This document shows, piece after piece, positions 24,959-31,895 of a stretch of 64,000 bases of DNA. Origin of the DNA: Flavobacteriales bacterium. Its GTDB lineage: Bacteria > Bacteroidota > Bacteroidia > Flavobacteriales_F > PHOS-HE28. Position numbers and translations under genes: made by a program. Numbering within the stretch: position 1 is the first letter of the stretch; every line of letters begins with the position of its first letter. The notes under the pieces are model-generated. The model saw nothing but the letters and a program-made list of their open reading frames with translations. It had not been told where the DNA came from and made no database searches. Location: NCBI GenBank assembly GCA_016703005.1, contig JADJCX010000008.1:62001-126000 (forward strand). The letters run 5' to 3'.

Positions 24959-26657
24959 GCGCTTTTGTTCACAGCCCCGTCATCTGGCAGGAGCGTTGCG
25001 ACATTGGGTCTGTTCGGTAGCGTTGGTAGTGGGCTCCATAACCCTCCACGCACAGACCGCACCCGCCACGTACTGGATCCAGTTCACCGACAAGTCGAAT
25101 ACACCCTATTCCGTTGCAGCGCCTGAGCAGTTCCTGAGCCAACGAGCCTTGGACCGACGCCAGCGACAGGGCATTGCGATCGATGACAGCGACCTGCCTG
25201 TTGATCCGGCATACGTGAGCGCGCTCTTGGCCGCTGGAGATATAGAACTCGTGAATGTTAGCAAATGGTTCAACGCGGTAACGATCCGAAGCACGGATAC
25301 GCTGGCACTTGATACGCTGGGGGAATTGCCGTTCGTGCAGCAGATGCGCGCTACTGGCGGGGTTCACCAACGCGATGTGGCAACCGGCAAGTTCCCTGAG
25401 TTCCTCAAACAGGAGATCGGCGACGTTTACGCAACGCGCTACGGCGCTTCATTCCGCCAGATCGAAATGATGAACGGCCACTTGCTGCATGAAGAAGGTG
25501 CCCGTGGTGAAGGCATGCTGATCGGCGTCTTGGACAGCGGCTTCGATCAAGCGGATTCATTGACAACGTTCGCTGACCTGCGTGCGCGCAGTGGGATCGT
25601 CCTCACGCGCGACATGGCCTACCACGATGGCGACGTGTACAGCGATCATTATCATGGCCGCAGCGTGCTGAGCTGCATGGCCGGGCATTGGCCGGGCAAA
25701 TTGTTGGGCACCGCACCCATGGCCGACTACGTGTTGCTGCGCACGGAAGTCTCCGAGAACGAATACATCTGGGAGGAAGACAATTGGGTGGCAGGAGCGG
25801 AGCTATGCGATAGCCTTGGCTGCGACGTGCTGAACACATCACTCGGCTACACGCAGTTCGACGACAGTACCACCGACCACACGTATGCCGACATGAACGG
25901 GCGCACCGCACGCATCAGCATTGCAGCGACCATGGCGGCGCGGAAGGGTATGATCCCGGTGAACAGTGCGGGCAACAGCGGCAACAACGAATGGCATTTC
26001 ATCAGTGCAGCGGCCGATGCCGACAGCATACTAGCCGTGGGTGCGGTGGACAACGCTCGGCAGCCAGCCTTCTTCAGCAGCTTCGGACCCAGTGCGGATG
26101 GCCGGGTGAAACCGGATGTTGCCGCTGTCGGCTTTGGTGCGATCGGCCTTGGTTCCGATGTACTGCACGTACAGCCCATCAACGGAACATCCTTCAGTGG
26201 CCCGATCACCTGTGGCCTCGTAGCATGCTTGTGGCAGATGCATCCCGACAGGTCGGGGCAGGAGATCATTCATGCGGTGCGCAACAGTGCCAGTCGCCAC
26301 AACGATCCCGACGACCGCGTCGGATATGGGATCCCGGACTTCTATCGCGCCCACCTGCTCCTTGGCGGAACGGACCGCACGAACCTTGAGGGTAACTTCA
26401 TTTTTGGCGCATATCCCTCACCCTTCAATGATCATTTCCAAGTGGAACTTTTCACAGGGGCGGCGGTGGAACTGGAACTTGAATTGGTGGATGCCATGGG
26501 CCGGATCGCTTGGGTCGGTAACGATGTCCTGGATCCAATGACCTACCAGATCATCCGGGTCGGTGATGGCAGACTAATAGCGTTGCCCGCCGGTGCGTAC
26601 GTGCTCCGGCTTCGGCTTGGCAGCTTCACCGATGAAACGGTGGTGGTGAAGGAGTGA
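24948..26657 (+). CDS. secreted S8-family subtilisin-like protease with T9SS sorting domain
   Basis: 569 residues. A signal peptide region (WVCSVALVVGSITLHA) is followed by a propeptide-like segment and the subtilase domain. The triad motifs are GVLDSGFD (Asp), DHYHGRSVLSCMAG (His, with the usual HGT changed to HGR) and INGTSFSGPI (Ser), with oxyanion Asn in NSAGNSGNN. The C-terminus (FGAYPSPFNDHFQVELF ... LPAGAYVLRLRLG) is a type A type IX secretion signal, so the enzyme is exported across the outer membrane. The ATG at 24948 lies inside the end of the lipoprotein gene. Confidence 0.9.
   Translation: MGTERFCSQPRHLAGALRHWVCSVALVVGSITLHAQTAPATYWIQFTDKSNTPYSVAAPEQFLSQRALDRRQRQGIAIDDSDLPVDPAYVSALLAAGDIELVNVSKWFNAVTIRSTDTLALDTLGELPFVQQMRATGGVHQRDVATGKFPEFLKQEIGDVYATRYGASFRQIEMMNGHLLHEEGARGEGMLIGVLDSGFDQADSLTTFADLRARSGIVLTRDMAYHDGDVYSDHYHGRSVLSCMAGHWPGKLLGTAPMADYVLLRTEVSENEYIWEEDNWVAGAELCDSLGCDVLNTSLGYTQFDDSTTDHTYADMNGRTARISIAATMAARKGMIPVNSAGNSGNNEWHFISAAADADSILAVGAVDNARQPAFFSSFGPSADGRVKPDVAAVGFGAIGLGSDVLHVQPINGTSFSGPITCGLVACLWQMHPDRSGQEIIHAVRNSASRHNDPDDRVGYGIPDFYRAHLLLGGTDRTNLEGNFIFGAYPSPFNDHFQVELFTGAAVELELELVDAMGRIAWVGNDVLDPMTYQIIRVGDGRLIALPAGAYVLRLRLGSFTDETVVVKE
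26244..26257. repeat. palindrome CCCGAC-AG-GTCGGG inside the subtilase gene
   Basis: Perfect six-base arms within coding sequence (codons for HPDRSGQ). The same core occurs in the intergenic hairpins at 12975, 20168 and 31831. Confidence 0.55.
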
Positions 26658-26681
26658 AGCGGCCCGCTCGGGCGCCCGGCC

Positions 26682-27251
26682 ATGGACCTTTCCCCGGAAT
26701 TGCTGCTGCATGCCTACCGACAAGGCTTGTTTCCGATGGGCAACGAAGAAGGTGGGATCGATTGGTACTGCCCCGACCCCCGTGCCATCATCCCAATGGA
26801 AAGCGCACTACCCGGCCGGACCATGCAACGATTGCTACGCAAAGGACGCTTTCGGTTAACGCTCGATACATCGTTCACCGAGGTGATGCGCGCCTGTGGC
26901 GAACGTGAGGAGACGTGGATCAACGACGAGATGGTGGGGGCGTACACCGCTCTTCACGAGTTGGGTCACGCGCATAGCGCCGAAGCGTGGGATGGTGAAC
27001 GGTTGGTCGGAGGCATCTACGGTGTGAGCATGGGCAGCGCGTTCTTCGGTGAGAGCATGTTCACCAAGAGCGACAATGCCGGGAAGGCGGCGTTCCATCA
27101 TCTGATGGCCCACTTACGGGAGCGCGGGTTCAGCCTGTTCGATAGCCAGATCATTAACGACTTCACCCGGACCCTTGGCGCCAGCGAGATCCCGTTCACC
27201 GATTTTCAAGCGCGGTTAGCGAGGGCGGTTGTTGAAATTGATCGGTGGTAG
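26682..27251 (+). CDS. aat: leucyl/phenylalanyl-tRNA--protein transferase
   Basis: Attaches Leu or Phe to proteins with N-terminal Arg or Lys, marking them for ClpAP (N-end rule). 189 residues with the family marks AYRQGLFPMGNEEGGIDWYCPDPRAI (positions 10-35), GGIYGVSMGSAFFGESMFT and LFDSQIINDFTRTLGA. It is slightly shorter than the E. coli enzyme but complete. It starts 24 bases after the subtilase and is probably the last gene of the operon that begins with the MORN protein. Confidence 0.95.
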   Translation: MDLSPELLLHAYRQGLFPMGNEEGGIDWYCPDPRAIIPMESALPGRTMQRLLRKGRFRLTLDTSFTEVMRACGEREETWINDEMVGAYTALHELGHAHSAEAWDGERLVGGIYGVSMGSAFFGESMFTKSDNAGKAAFHHLMAHLRERGFSLFDSQIINDFTRTLGASEIPFTDFQARLARAVVEIDRW

Positions 27252-27327
27252 GGGTGTTGGGTCTCGCTGACCAACCCGATTTCCGATCGTTGGCATGACC
27301 TATGCCCGTACGAGGCAACTTTGTCAC

Positions 27328-27759
27328 ATGCTCATTCGGTACAAAATTTCCTTGGTTCTGCTCATCTGCTCCATCGGCGTTTTCGGTCAAGGCACGGCAA
27401 CCCTGCACATTGAAGTGAAGCTGAACAAACCGGCGGCGGGTGAAGTCCGATTGGCTCTTTGTCCCGACAGCACATCGTTCGAGGATGAGGTCGGCTGCCG
27501 GTTCGAAAAGGTGAAAGCAGTGGGTGCGATGGTCCTATTGGACTTGTCGGGATTGTCACCCGGTAGCTACGCCATCAGGGCCGTTCACGATGTGAATGTG
27601 GACGGCGACATCAACGTGAACAAATTGGGTATCCCGACTGAACCGTTCGGTTTCAGCAACGATGCCATGGGAACCATGGGGCCTCCATCATTCGATCAGG
27701 CCAAATTCAGGGTCAAGCCCGGCGCCAACAGCATCGCGTTCAAAATGCGCGGTGGCTGA
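27328..27759 (+). CDS. DUF2141 secreted protein
   Basis: 143 residues from the ATG at 27328, with a signal peptide (MLIRYKISLVLLICSIGVFGQ). The mature part is a DUF2141 beta-sandwich: KPAAGEVRLALCPDSTSF, YAIRAVHDVNVDGDINVNKLGIPTEPFGFSNDA. The acidic DVNVDGDIN stretch looks like a calcium-binding loop. The family is common in Bacteroidota envelopes and its role is unknown. It converges on the KdsC-like gene with a 17-base gap. Confidence 0.85.
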   Translation: MLIRYKISLVLLICSIGVFGQGTATLHIEVKLNKPAAGEVRLALCPDSTSFEDEVGCRFEKVKAVGAMVLLDLSGLSPGSYAIRAVHDVNVDGDINVNKLGIPTEPFGFSNDAMGTMGPPSFDQAKFRVKPGANSIAFKMRGG

Positions 27760-27776
27760 CGGTCCGAGGGATCGGC

Positions 27777-28451
27777 TTAGCGGTCCTTCTTCAGAACTTG
27801 TGTCTCGATGGCGTTCCGTGCCTTCAAGTAGTTTTGGTACGTTTCCGAACTCCCCACGCGGTGTTCCAGGGTTTCGTCCCAGCGTCCGCTCAAGTACATC
27901 ATCAGTTCGCAGCCCTCGCGCAAACCGTGCGTTGCCCCACTGTTGCCAGTACCGATGTCGCCATTGCCCTTGTATGCCGCGAGCTCCATCAAGTGCGAAG
28001 CACTCCTGCGCACCAGTACGCTGAATCCGCAGATCCGTGCGATCGGTAGGTCAAGGACATCATCGAAGAAGAACGCCACTTGATCTGCACGTAGCCCGTG
28101 ATCCTTCAAGAAGTGGGTGAACGCTTCAGGCTTGTGCGTGAAGCCCATGTGTACTGCGTTCAAGTGCTCGCGTTTGGCGAACGCCTCGGCCATTGCATTC
28201 TGCTGACCCGTGATGATGGCGCACGGCGGCAACTGCTTGTACATGTTCCACCAAGTGAATCGCAGCAGGTTCAAACCCATGCTGTCCACCTCGCTGAACG
28301 GGCTGTTGCCATCAAGGTCCTTGAACCCATCGTTGAACACGCCATCCCAATCAAGCAGTATGGCTCGCACGTTCGCCAAACGCCGACGAAGAACGTCGGG
28401 CTGTTTGAAGAAGCGGGTGCCTTGTTGGGCAAAGGACTTGAGGACCTCCAT
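27777..28451 (-). CDS. KdsC-like HAD phosphatase (probable KDO-8-phosphate phosphatase)
   Basis: 224 residues. The HAD motifs match the KdsC type: DWDGVFNDG (nucleophile Asp34 and Asp36), CAIITGQ, a Lys in GFTHKPEAF, and FFFDDVLDLPIARICGFSVLV. KdsC removes phosphate from KDO-8-phosphate in the inner-core LPS sugar pathway. The protein is longer than the usual 160-190 residues because of an N-terminal extension and extra C-terminal helices. The neighbours support the role: it is the last gene of the operon with kdsA and the transaldolase-CBS protein (10-base gap). Confidence 0.8.
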   Translation of the reverse strand: MEVLKSFAQQGTRFFKQPDVLRRRLANVRAILLDWDGVFNDGFKDLDGNSPFSEVDSMGLNLLRFTWWNMYKQLPPCAIITGQQNAMAEAFAKREHLNAVHMGFTHKPEAFTHFLKDHGLRADQVAFFFDDVLDLPIARICGFSVLVRRSASHLMELAAYKGNGDIGTGNSGATHGLREGCELMMYLSGRWDETLEHRVGSSETYQNYLKARNAIETQVLKKDR

Positions 28452-28461
28452 GCACTGCCGC

Positions 28462-29484
28462 TTATCCGGCGATGGCCTTCATCATGTCCTGTATGTCGAG
28501 CATGCCGAGCTGTTTGCCGTTCTCGCTCACGCTCAAGGTGTCCACTTTTTTCTCCTTGAAGATCTTCTGCGCATCGTCCAGCAAAGCCTCCGGACCGATA
28601 GTGATGGGTTCGGAGAAGGACAATGCGCTCAGCTTCTTGACGAGGAATTTGTTCCCGTCTTTTTCAATGCCTCTGCGCAGGCTGCCATCTGTGAACACAC
28701 CGCGGTTCTTGCCTTTCGCATCCACTACCATAACGGCACCGAAGCCGTGCTTGGTCATTTCGACCAAGGCTTCGCTGACGGTTGCGCTGTCTTTCACGAT
28801 CGGATTGCTGCGCGACAGCACATCCTTCACCTTCATGGTGATCAGGCGGGTGTGCTCGTAGAACTGCTGTGTACCCAGTTGGGTCATGTGGTTATCGGTA
28901 AGCTGTTTCATCAGCTTCCATGGAACGGTGATCGTATGCACGCCGATCTCCACCGCGTTGCGCACATGTTCAATGGTGCGTACACTGCTGAACACGATCT
29001 TGCTGTTGTAGCCGTAGTAATTCACTGCATCAACACACTGCTTCACCAAACCGAGTGCATCGTGGCCTTGGTCCTGCAGGCGACCCACCAACGGGCACAC
29101 ATAGTTGGCCCCGGCCTGCATGGCCATGTACGCCTGTTGCAGTGTGTACACCAAATGGACGTTCACCATGATGCCTTCGTTGCGGAGCATACGGCACGCG
29201 CGTAACCCCTCCAAGCTCACGGGGATCTTGAAAACGGTGGTGTCCTTCTTCAGGCCCATTTTCAACTGGCGCTTCGCCTCCTTCACGACCTCCTCCGCCG
29301 TTTCGCCAAGCGCTTCCACTTGAAGAATGGGGACCTTCTTCGCAAGGTCGAGGATCATCTTGTCAATGTTCGTTACACCGCCGCGGTGCATGAACGTTGG
29401 CGTGGTAGTGAGACCTGTGAGAAAGCCGAGTTTGAAGGCTTCGTCGATCTCTTTGATGTCGGCGCTGTCCAGATAGAGTTCCAT
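28462..29484 (-). CDS. transaldolase/fructose-6-phosphate-aldolase-like protein fused to a CBS-domain pair
   Basis: 340 residues. Residues 1-210 form a TalC/FSA-type barrel: MELYLDSADIKEID, GLTTTPTF, a likely Schiff-base Lys86 in VFKIPVSLEGL, and CPLVGRLQDQGHDALG. Residues about 215-340 form two CBS domains (VKDVLSRSNPIVKDSATVSE; FSEPITIGPEALLDDAQ), the arrangement normally found at the end of the arabinose-5-phosphate isomerase KdsD. Compared with E. coli FsaA as I recall it, Asp6, the Gln (Gln55) and the Lys are kept, but Asn28 is Thr28, Thr109 is His110 and Tyr131 is Leu132. The reaction may therefore differ. It lies between kdsA (48-base gap) and the KdsC-like gene. Confidence 0.85.
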   Translation of the reverse strand: MELYLDSADIKEIDEAFKLGFLTGLTTTPTFMHRGGVTNIDKMILDLAKKVPILQVEALGETAEEVVKEAKRQLKMGLKKDTTVFKIPVSLEGLRACRMLRNEGIMVNVHLVYTLQQAYMAMQAGANYVCPLVGRLQDQGHDALGLVKQCVDAVNYYGYNSKIVFSSVRTIEHVRNAVEIGVHTITVPWKLMKQLTDNHMTQLGTQQFYEHTRLITMKVKDVLSRSNPIVKDSATVSEALVEMTKHGFGAVMVVDAKGKNRGVFTDGSLRRGIEKDGNKFLVKKLSALSFSEPITIGPEALLDDAQKIFKEKKVDTLSVSENGKQLGMLDIQDMMKAIAG

Positions 29485-29532
29485 GTGTTGTGATTGATCG
29501 CAATAACGGGATAGGGCAGGAACGCCTAATCG

Positions 29533-30378
29533 CTATGCAAGTACGGGTTGCATTCTGTGCTTGACTTCCACCGCGTGCAGTTCGAGCAGCGGCTTCATGA
29601 ATTCCTCCAGTTTGCTCATGTCCAATTGGCTCGCGGCATCGCATTTCGCACAAGCGGGATCGGGGTGTATTTCGATGAAGACGCCATCCACTCCGGCAGC
29701 AACACCAGCGCGCGCGATGGTGGGCATCACCTCGCGGTTGCCGCCACGCGGGTCGGCGCTGGGGATACCGTATTTGCGGATGCTATGCGTGATGTCGAAG
29801 ACTACGGGATAGCCCGTTTTGCGAAGGTGGTAGAACGCCCTGGGGTCAACGACCATGTCGTTGTACCCGAAGGTGTACCCACGTTCGGTGAGGATGATCT
29901 TGCTGTTGCCAACGCTTTCACATTTCTGCGCGGGCTTGATCATGTTGTCCGGCGCGAGGAATTGTCCGTGCTTGATGTTGATCACCGCACCGGTTTTCGC
30001 GGCTTCAACCATCAATGTGGTCTGCATGCAGAGGTAGGCGGGGATCTGAATGACGTCGCACACCTCCGCTGTCGGTTTAGCCTGGCTCGGGTAGTGGATG
30101 TCCGTGAGGATGGGGAACCCGAAGTCCTTCTTGATGCGCGCGAGCACTTTCAACCCTTCATCCAAACCGGGCCCCATGTAGAAGTCAACGCTGCTGCGGT
30201 TGTCCTTGGTGAAGCTGCTCTTGTAGATCGCCGGCAGGTCCAGCTTCTCGCTCACGCGCTTGAGCGTTTCGGCCGTGCGAAGCATCACACTTTCATCCTC
30301 GATCACGCATGGGCCACTGATGAGGAACAACTTATCGCTGCCGCACGCGACGTTACCGACGTTGACGATCTTGGTCAT
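29533..30378 (-). CDS. kdsA: 3-deoxy-8-phosphooctulonate synthase
   Basis: Joins phosphoenolpyruvate and arabinose-5-phosphate to make KDO-8-phosphate, the committed step of KDO synthesis for LPS. 281 residues with SGPCVIEDE, YKSSFTKDNRSS, TDIHYPSQ, NIKHGQFLAP and FDITHSIRKYG. The Cys in the GPC motif suggests the metal-dependent class rather than the E. coli metal-free class, which has Asn there. It follows the FAH-family gene by 12 bases in a five-gene minus-strand operon. Confidence 0.95.
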   Translation of the reverse strand: MTKIVNVGNVACGSDKLFLISGPCVIEDESVMLRTAETLKRVSEKLDLPAIYKSSFTKDNRSSVDFYMGPGLDEGLKVLARIKKDFGFPILTDIHYPSQAKPTAEVCDVIQIPAYLCMQTTLMVEAAKTGAVINIKHGQFLAPDNMIKPAQKCESVGNSKIILTERGYTFGYNDMVVDPRAFYHLRKTGYPVVFDITHSIRKYGIPSADPRGGNREVMPTIARAGVAAGVDGVFIEIHPDPACAKCDAASQLDMSKLEEFMKPLLELHAVEVKHRMQPVLA

Positions 30379-30390
30379 GGGAGCGCAAAC

Positions 30391-31011
30391 TTACCCTTTC
30401 GACACGGCCGAATTGAGCAATCGTTTTCCGTCCATGTATCCTTCGAAGATGTCACCCGGCTCCATCGGCCCTACGCCGGACGGTGTGCCGGTATAGATCA
30501 GGTCCCCGGGTTCCAAGGTCATATACTGCGACACGTACGCGATCAGTTCTGCAACAGGGAAGATCATATCGCGGGTCCGGCCCTCTTGCACCACGGTTCC
30601 GTTACGGCGCAGTTCAATGCTGCTTGAGCGCAGGTCCATGCCAGCTGCCAGTGGCAAAGCCACATCGCCGATCACGGCGCTGCCATCGAAGGCTTTGGCC
30701 TTCTCCCACGGGAGTCCCTTTGCCTTGAGTTCGTTCTGCACTGCGCGAGCGGTAAGGTCAAGTCCCAACGTGTACCAACCGACAAAGCCCAAGGCCATGT
30801 TCGCGGGGATGTCCTTCCCATAGCCATCGATGGCGACAACCACCTCCAGTTCATGGTGGATCTCGCCAAGATTGGTCGGCAGCTTCACCGGTTTGCCTGG
30901 GTAGACGACGGCGGTTTCCGGTTTGAGGAAGAACACCGGCTCATGAGGAACGGCGTTGCCGAGTTCCTTGGCGTGGTCGGCGTAGTTGCGGCCTATACAA
31001 ATGACTTTCAT
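30391..31011 (-). CDS. fumarylacetoacetate hydrolase-family protein (FAHD1-like)
   Basis: A compact 206-residue single-domain enzyme. MKVICIGRNYADHAKELGN and the metal-binding GEIHHELEVVVAI plus LYTGTPSGVGP-like IYTGTPSGVGPMEPGD match the acylpyruvase/oxaloacetate decarboxylase branch. The substrate is probably a small 2-oxo acid; its link to KDO synthesis, if any, is unknown. It sits six bases after the exonuclease gene and 12 before kdsA. Confidence 0.9.
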   Translation of the reverse strand: MKVICIGRNYADHAKELGNAVPHEPVFFLKPETAVVYPGKPVKLPTNLGEIHHELEVVVAIDGYGKDIPANMALGFVGWYTLGLDLTARAVQNELKAKGLPWEKAKAFDGSAVIGDVALPLAAGMDLRSSSIELRRNGTVVQEGRTRDMIFPVAELIAYVSQYMTLEPGDLIYTGTPSGVGPMEPGDIFEGYMDGKRLLNSAVSKG

Positions 31012-31017
31012 GTTCGA

Positions 31018-31785
31018 TCAGGCTTGCACGCGTTCGATGATACCACGGATGACGGCCAGCGTACCGGGTGGGAAATCGTTGCCCAGCATCCACTTCAGGT
31101 AACCGGGATCGCTGTGTACCAGGTCCTCAATGGCTTTGCCCGCATGCTTGCCGAACGGCACGATCACACGTCGCTTGTCATCGTATCGCAGTTTTCCGGC
31201 GGGATCGGGAGGGCGGTTCAGGTCACCGCTCAGCTCGCCCAGGAAGTCCACATCACCTTTCAACGCGTCGTATTTCTTGAGTTGGGCGATCAGGACATCG
31301 GCGGTGGCTTCCACATCGGCCAAGGCGTTGTGCGCACCGCTGTGGTCCTGATCGAGATAGAAACGCACAGCAGCGCTCAGATCCCTCGGCTCCATGCGAT
31401 GATACACGCGTGCGACATCCACGATGCGCGCATCAGCCGTGTTCCAGTGATGGTCCACGCGCAGGAGTTCTTCGGTGAGGAACGGCACGTCGAACCGAAT
31501 ACAGTTGAACCCGCTCAGGTCGCAGTTGCTCAGCTTGTGGATCACACTCGCTGCAATGTCCTCCAGTTTGGGGGCGCCCACCACGTCTTCGTCACGGATA
31601 CCATGGACTTTGGTGGCATCCGGCGGGATGGCCATTTCGGGATCCACGAGGCTCTCCCATGTTTCGCGGGTGCCATCGGGAAGCAAGCGCACGATCCCGA
31701 TCTGAACGATCCTGTCCTTACCAATGCGCAGTCCGGTTGTTTCGAGATCGAAGAACGCAAGGGGCCGGGAGAGGGAGAGGGACAT
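31018..31785 (-). CDS. 3'-5' exonuclease, DnaQ/epsilon-like
   Basis: 255 residues of the DEDDh exonuclease fold: FFDLETTGLRIGKDRIVQIG (ExoI), GFNCIRFDVPFLTEEL (ExoII), and HNALADVEATADVL (ExoIII, with the catalytic His). After the nuclease domain, a C-terminal part with DDKRRVIVPFGKHAGKAI and DPGYLKWMLGNDFP looks like a putative quorum-sensing-regulator/DUF3820-type module. It is probably a stand-alone nuclease rather than the polymerase subunit. It is the first gene of the operon leading into kdsA. Confidence 0.88.
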   Translation of the reverse strand: MSLSLSRPLAFFDLETTGLRIGKDRIVQIGIVRLLPDGTRETWESLVDPEMAIPPDATKVHGIRDEDVVGAPKLEDIAASVIHKLSNCDLSGFNCIRFDVPFLTEELLRVDHHWNTADARIVDVARVYHRMEPRDLSAAVRFYLDQDHSGAHNALADVEATADVLIAQLKKYDALKGDVDFLGELSGDLNRPPDPAGKLRYDDKRRVIVPFGKHAGKAIEDLVHSDPGYLKWMLGNDFPPGTLAVIRGIIERVQA

Positions 31786-31824
31786 GATGAGGGCTGCGGG
31801 ATGTTGCGCTAAGGTGGAAACGAA

Positions 31825-31852
31825 AGCGCCCCCCGACAGGTCGGAGGGCGCT
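31825..31852 (-). terminator. terminator of the OmpA/PD40 gene
   Basis: Stem AGCGCCC(C)CCGAC / GTCGG(A)GGGCGCT around AG, followed on the minus strand by TTTCGTTT. It lies 43 bases after the stop of the minus-strand OmpA-type gene. Confidence 0.75.
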
Positions 31853-31895
31853 CAAGTTCTTCACGATCCGGCGGAGCCGGAGCATGGCTCGATGA

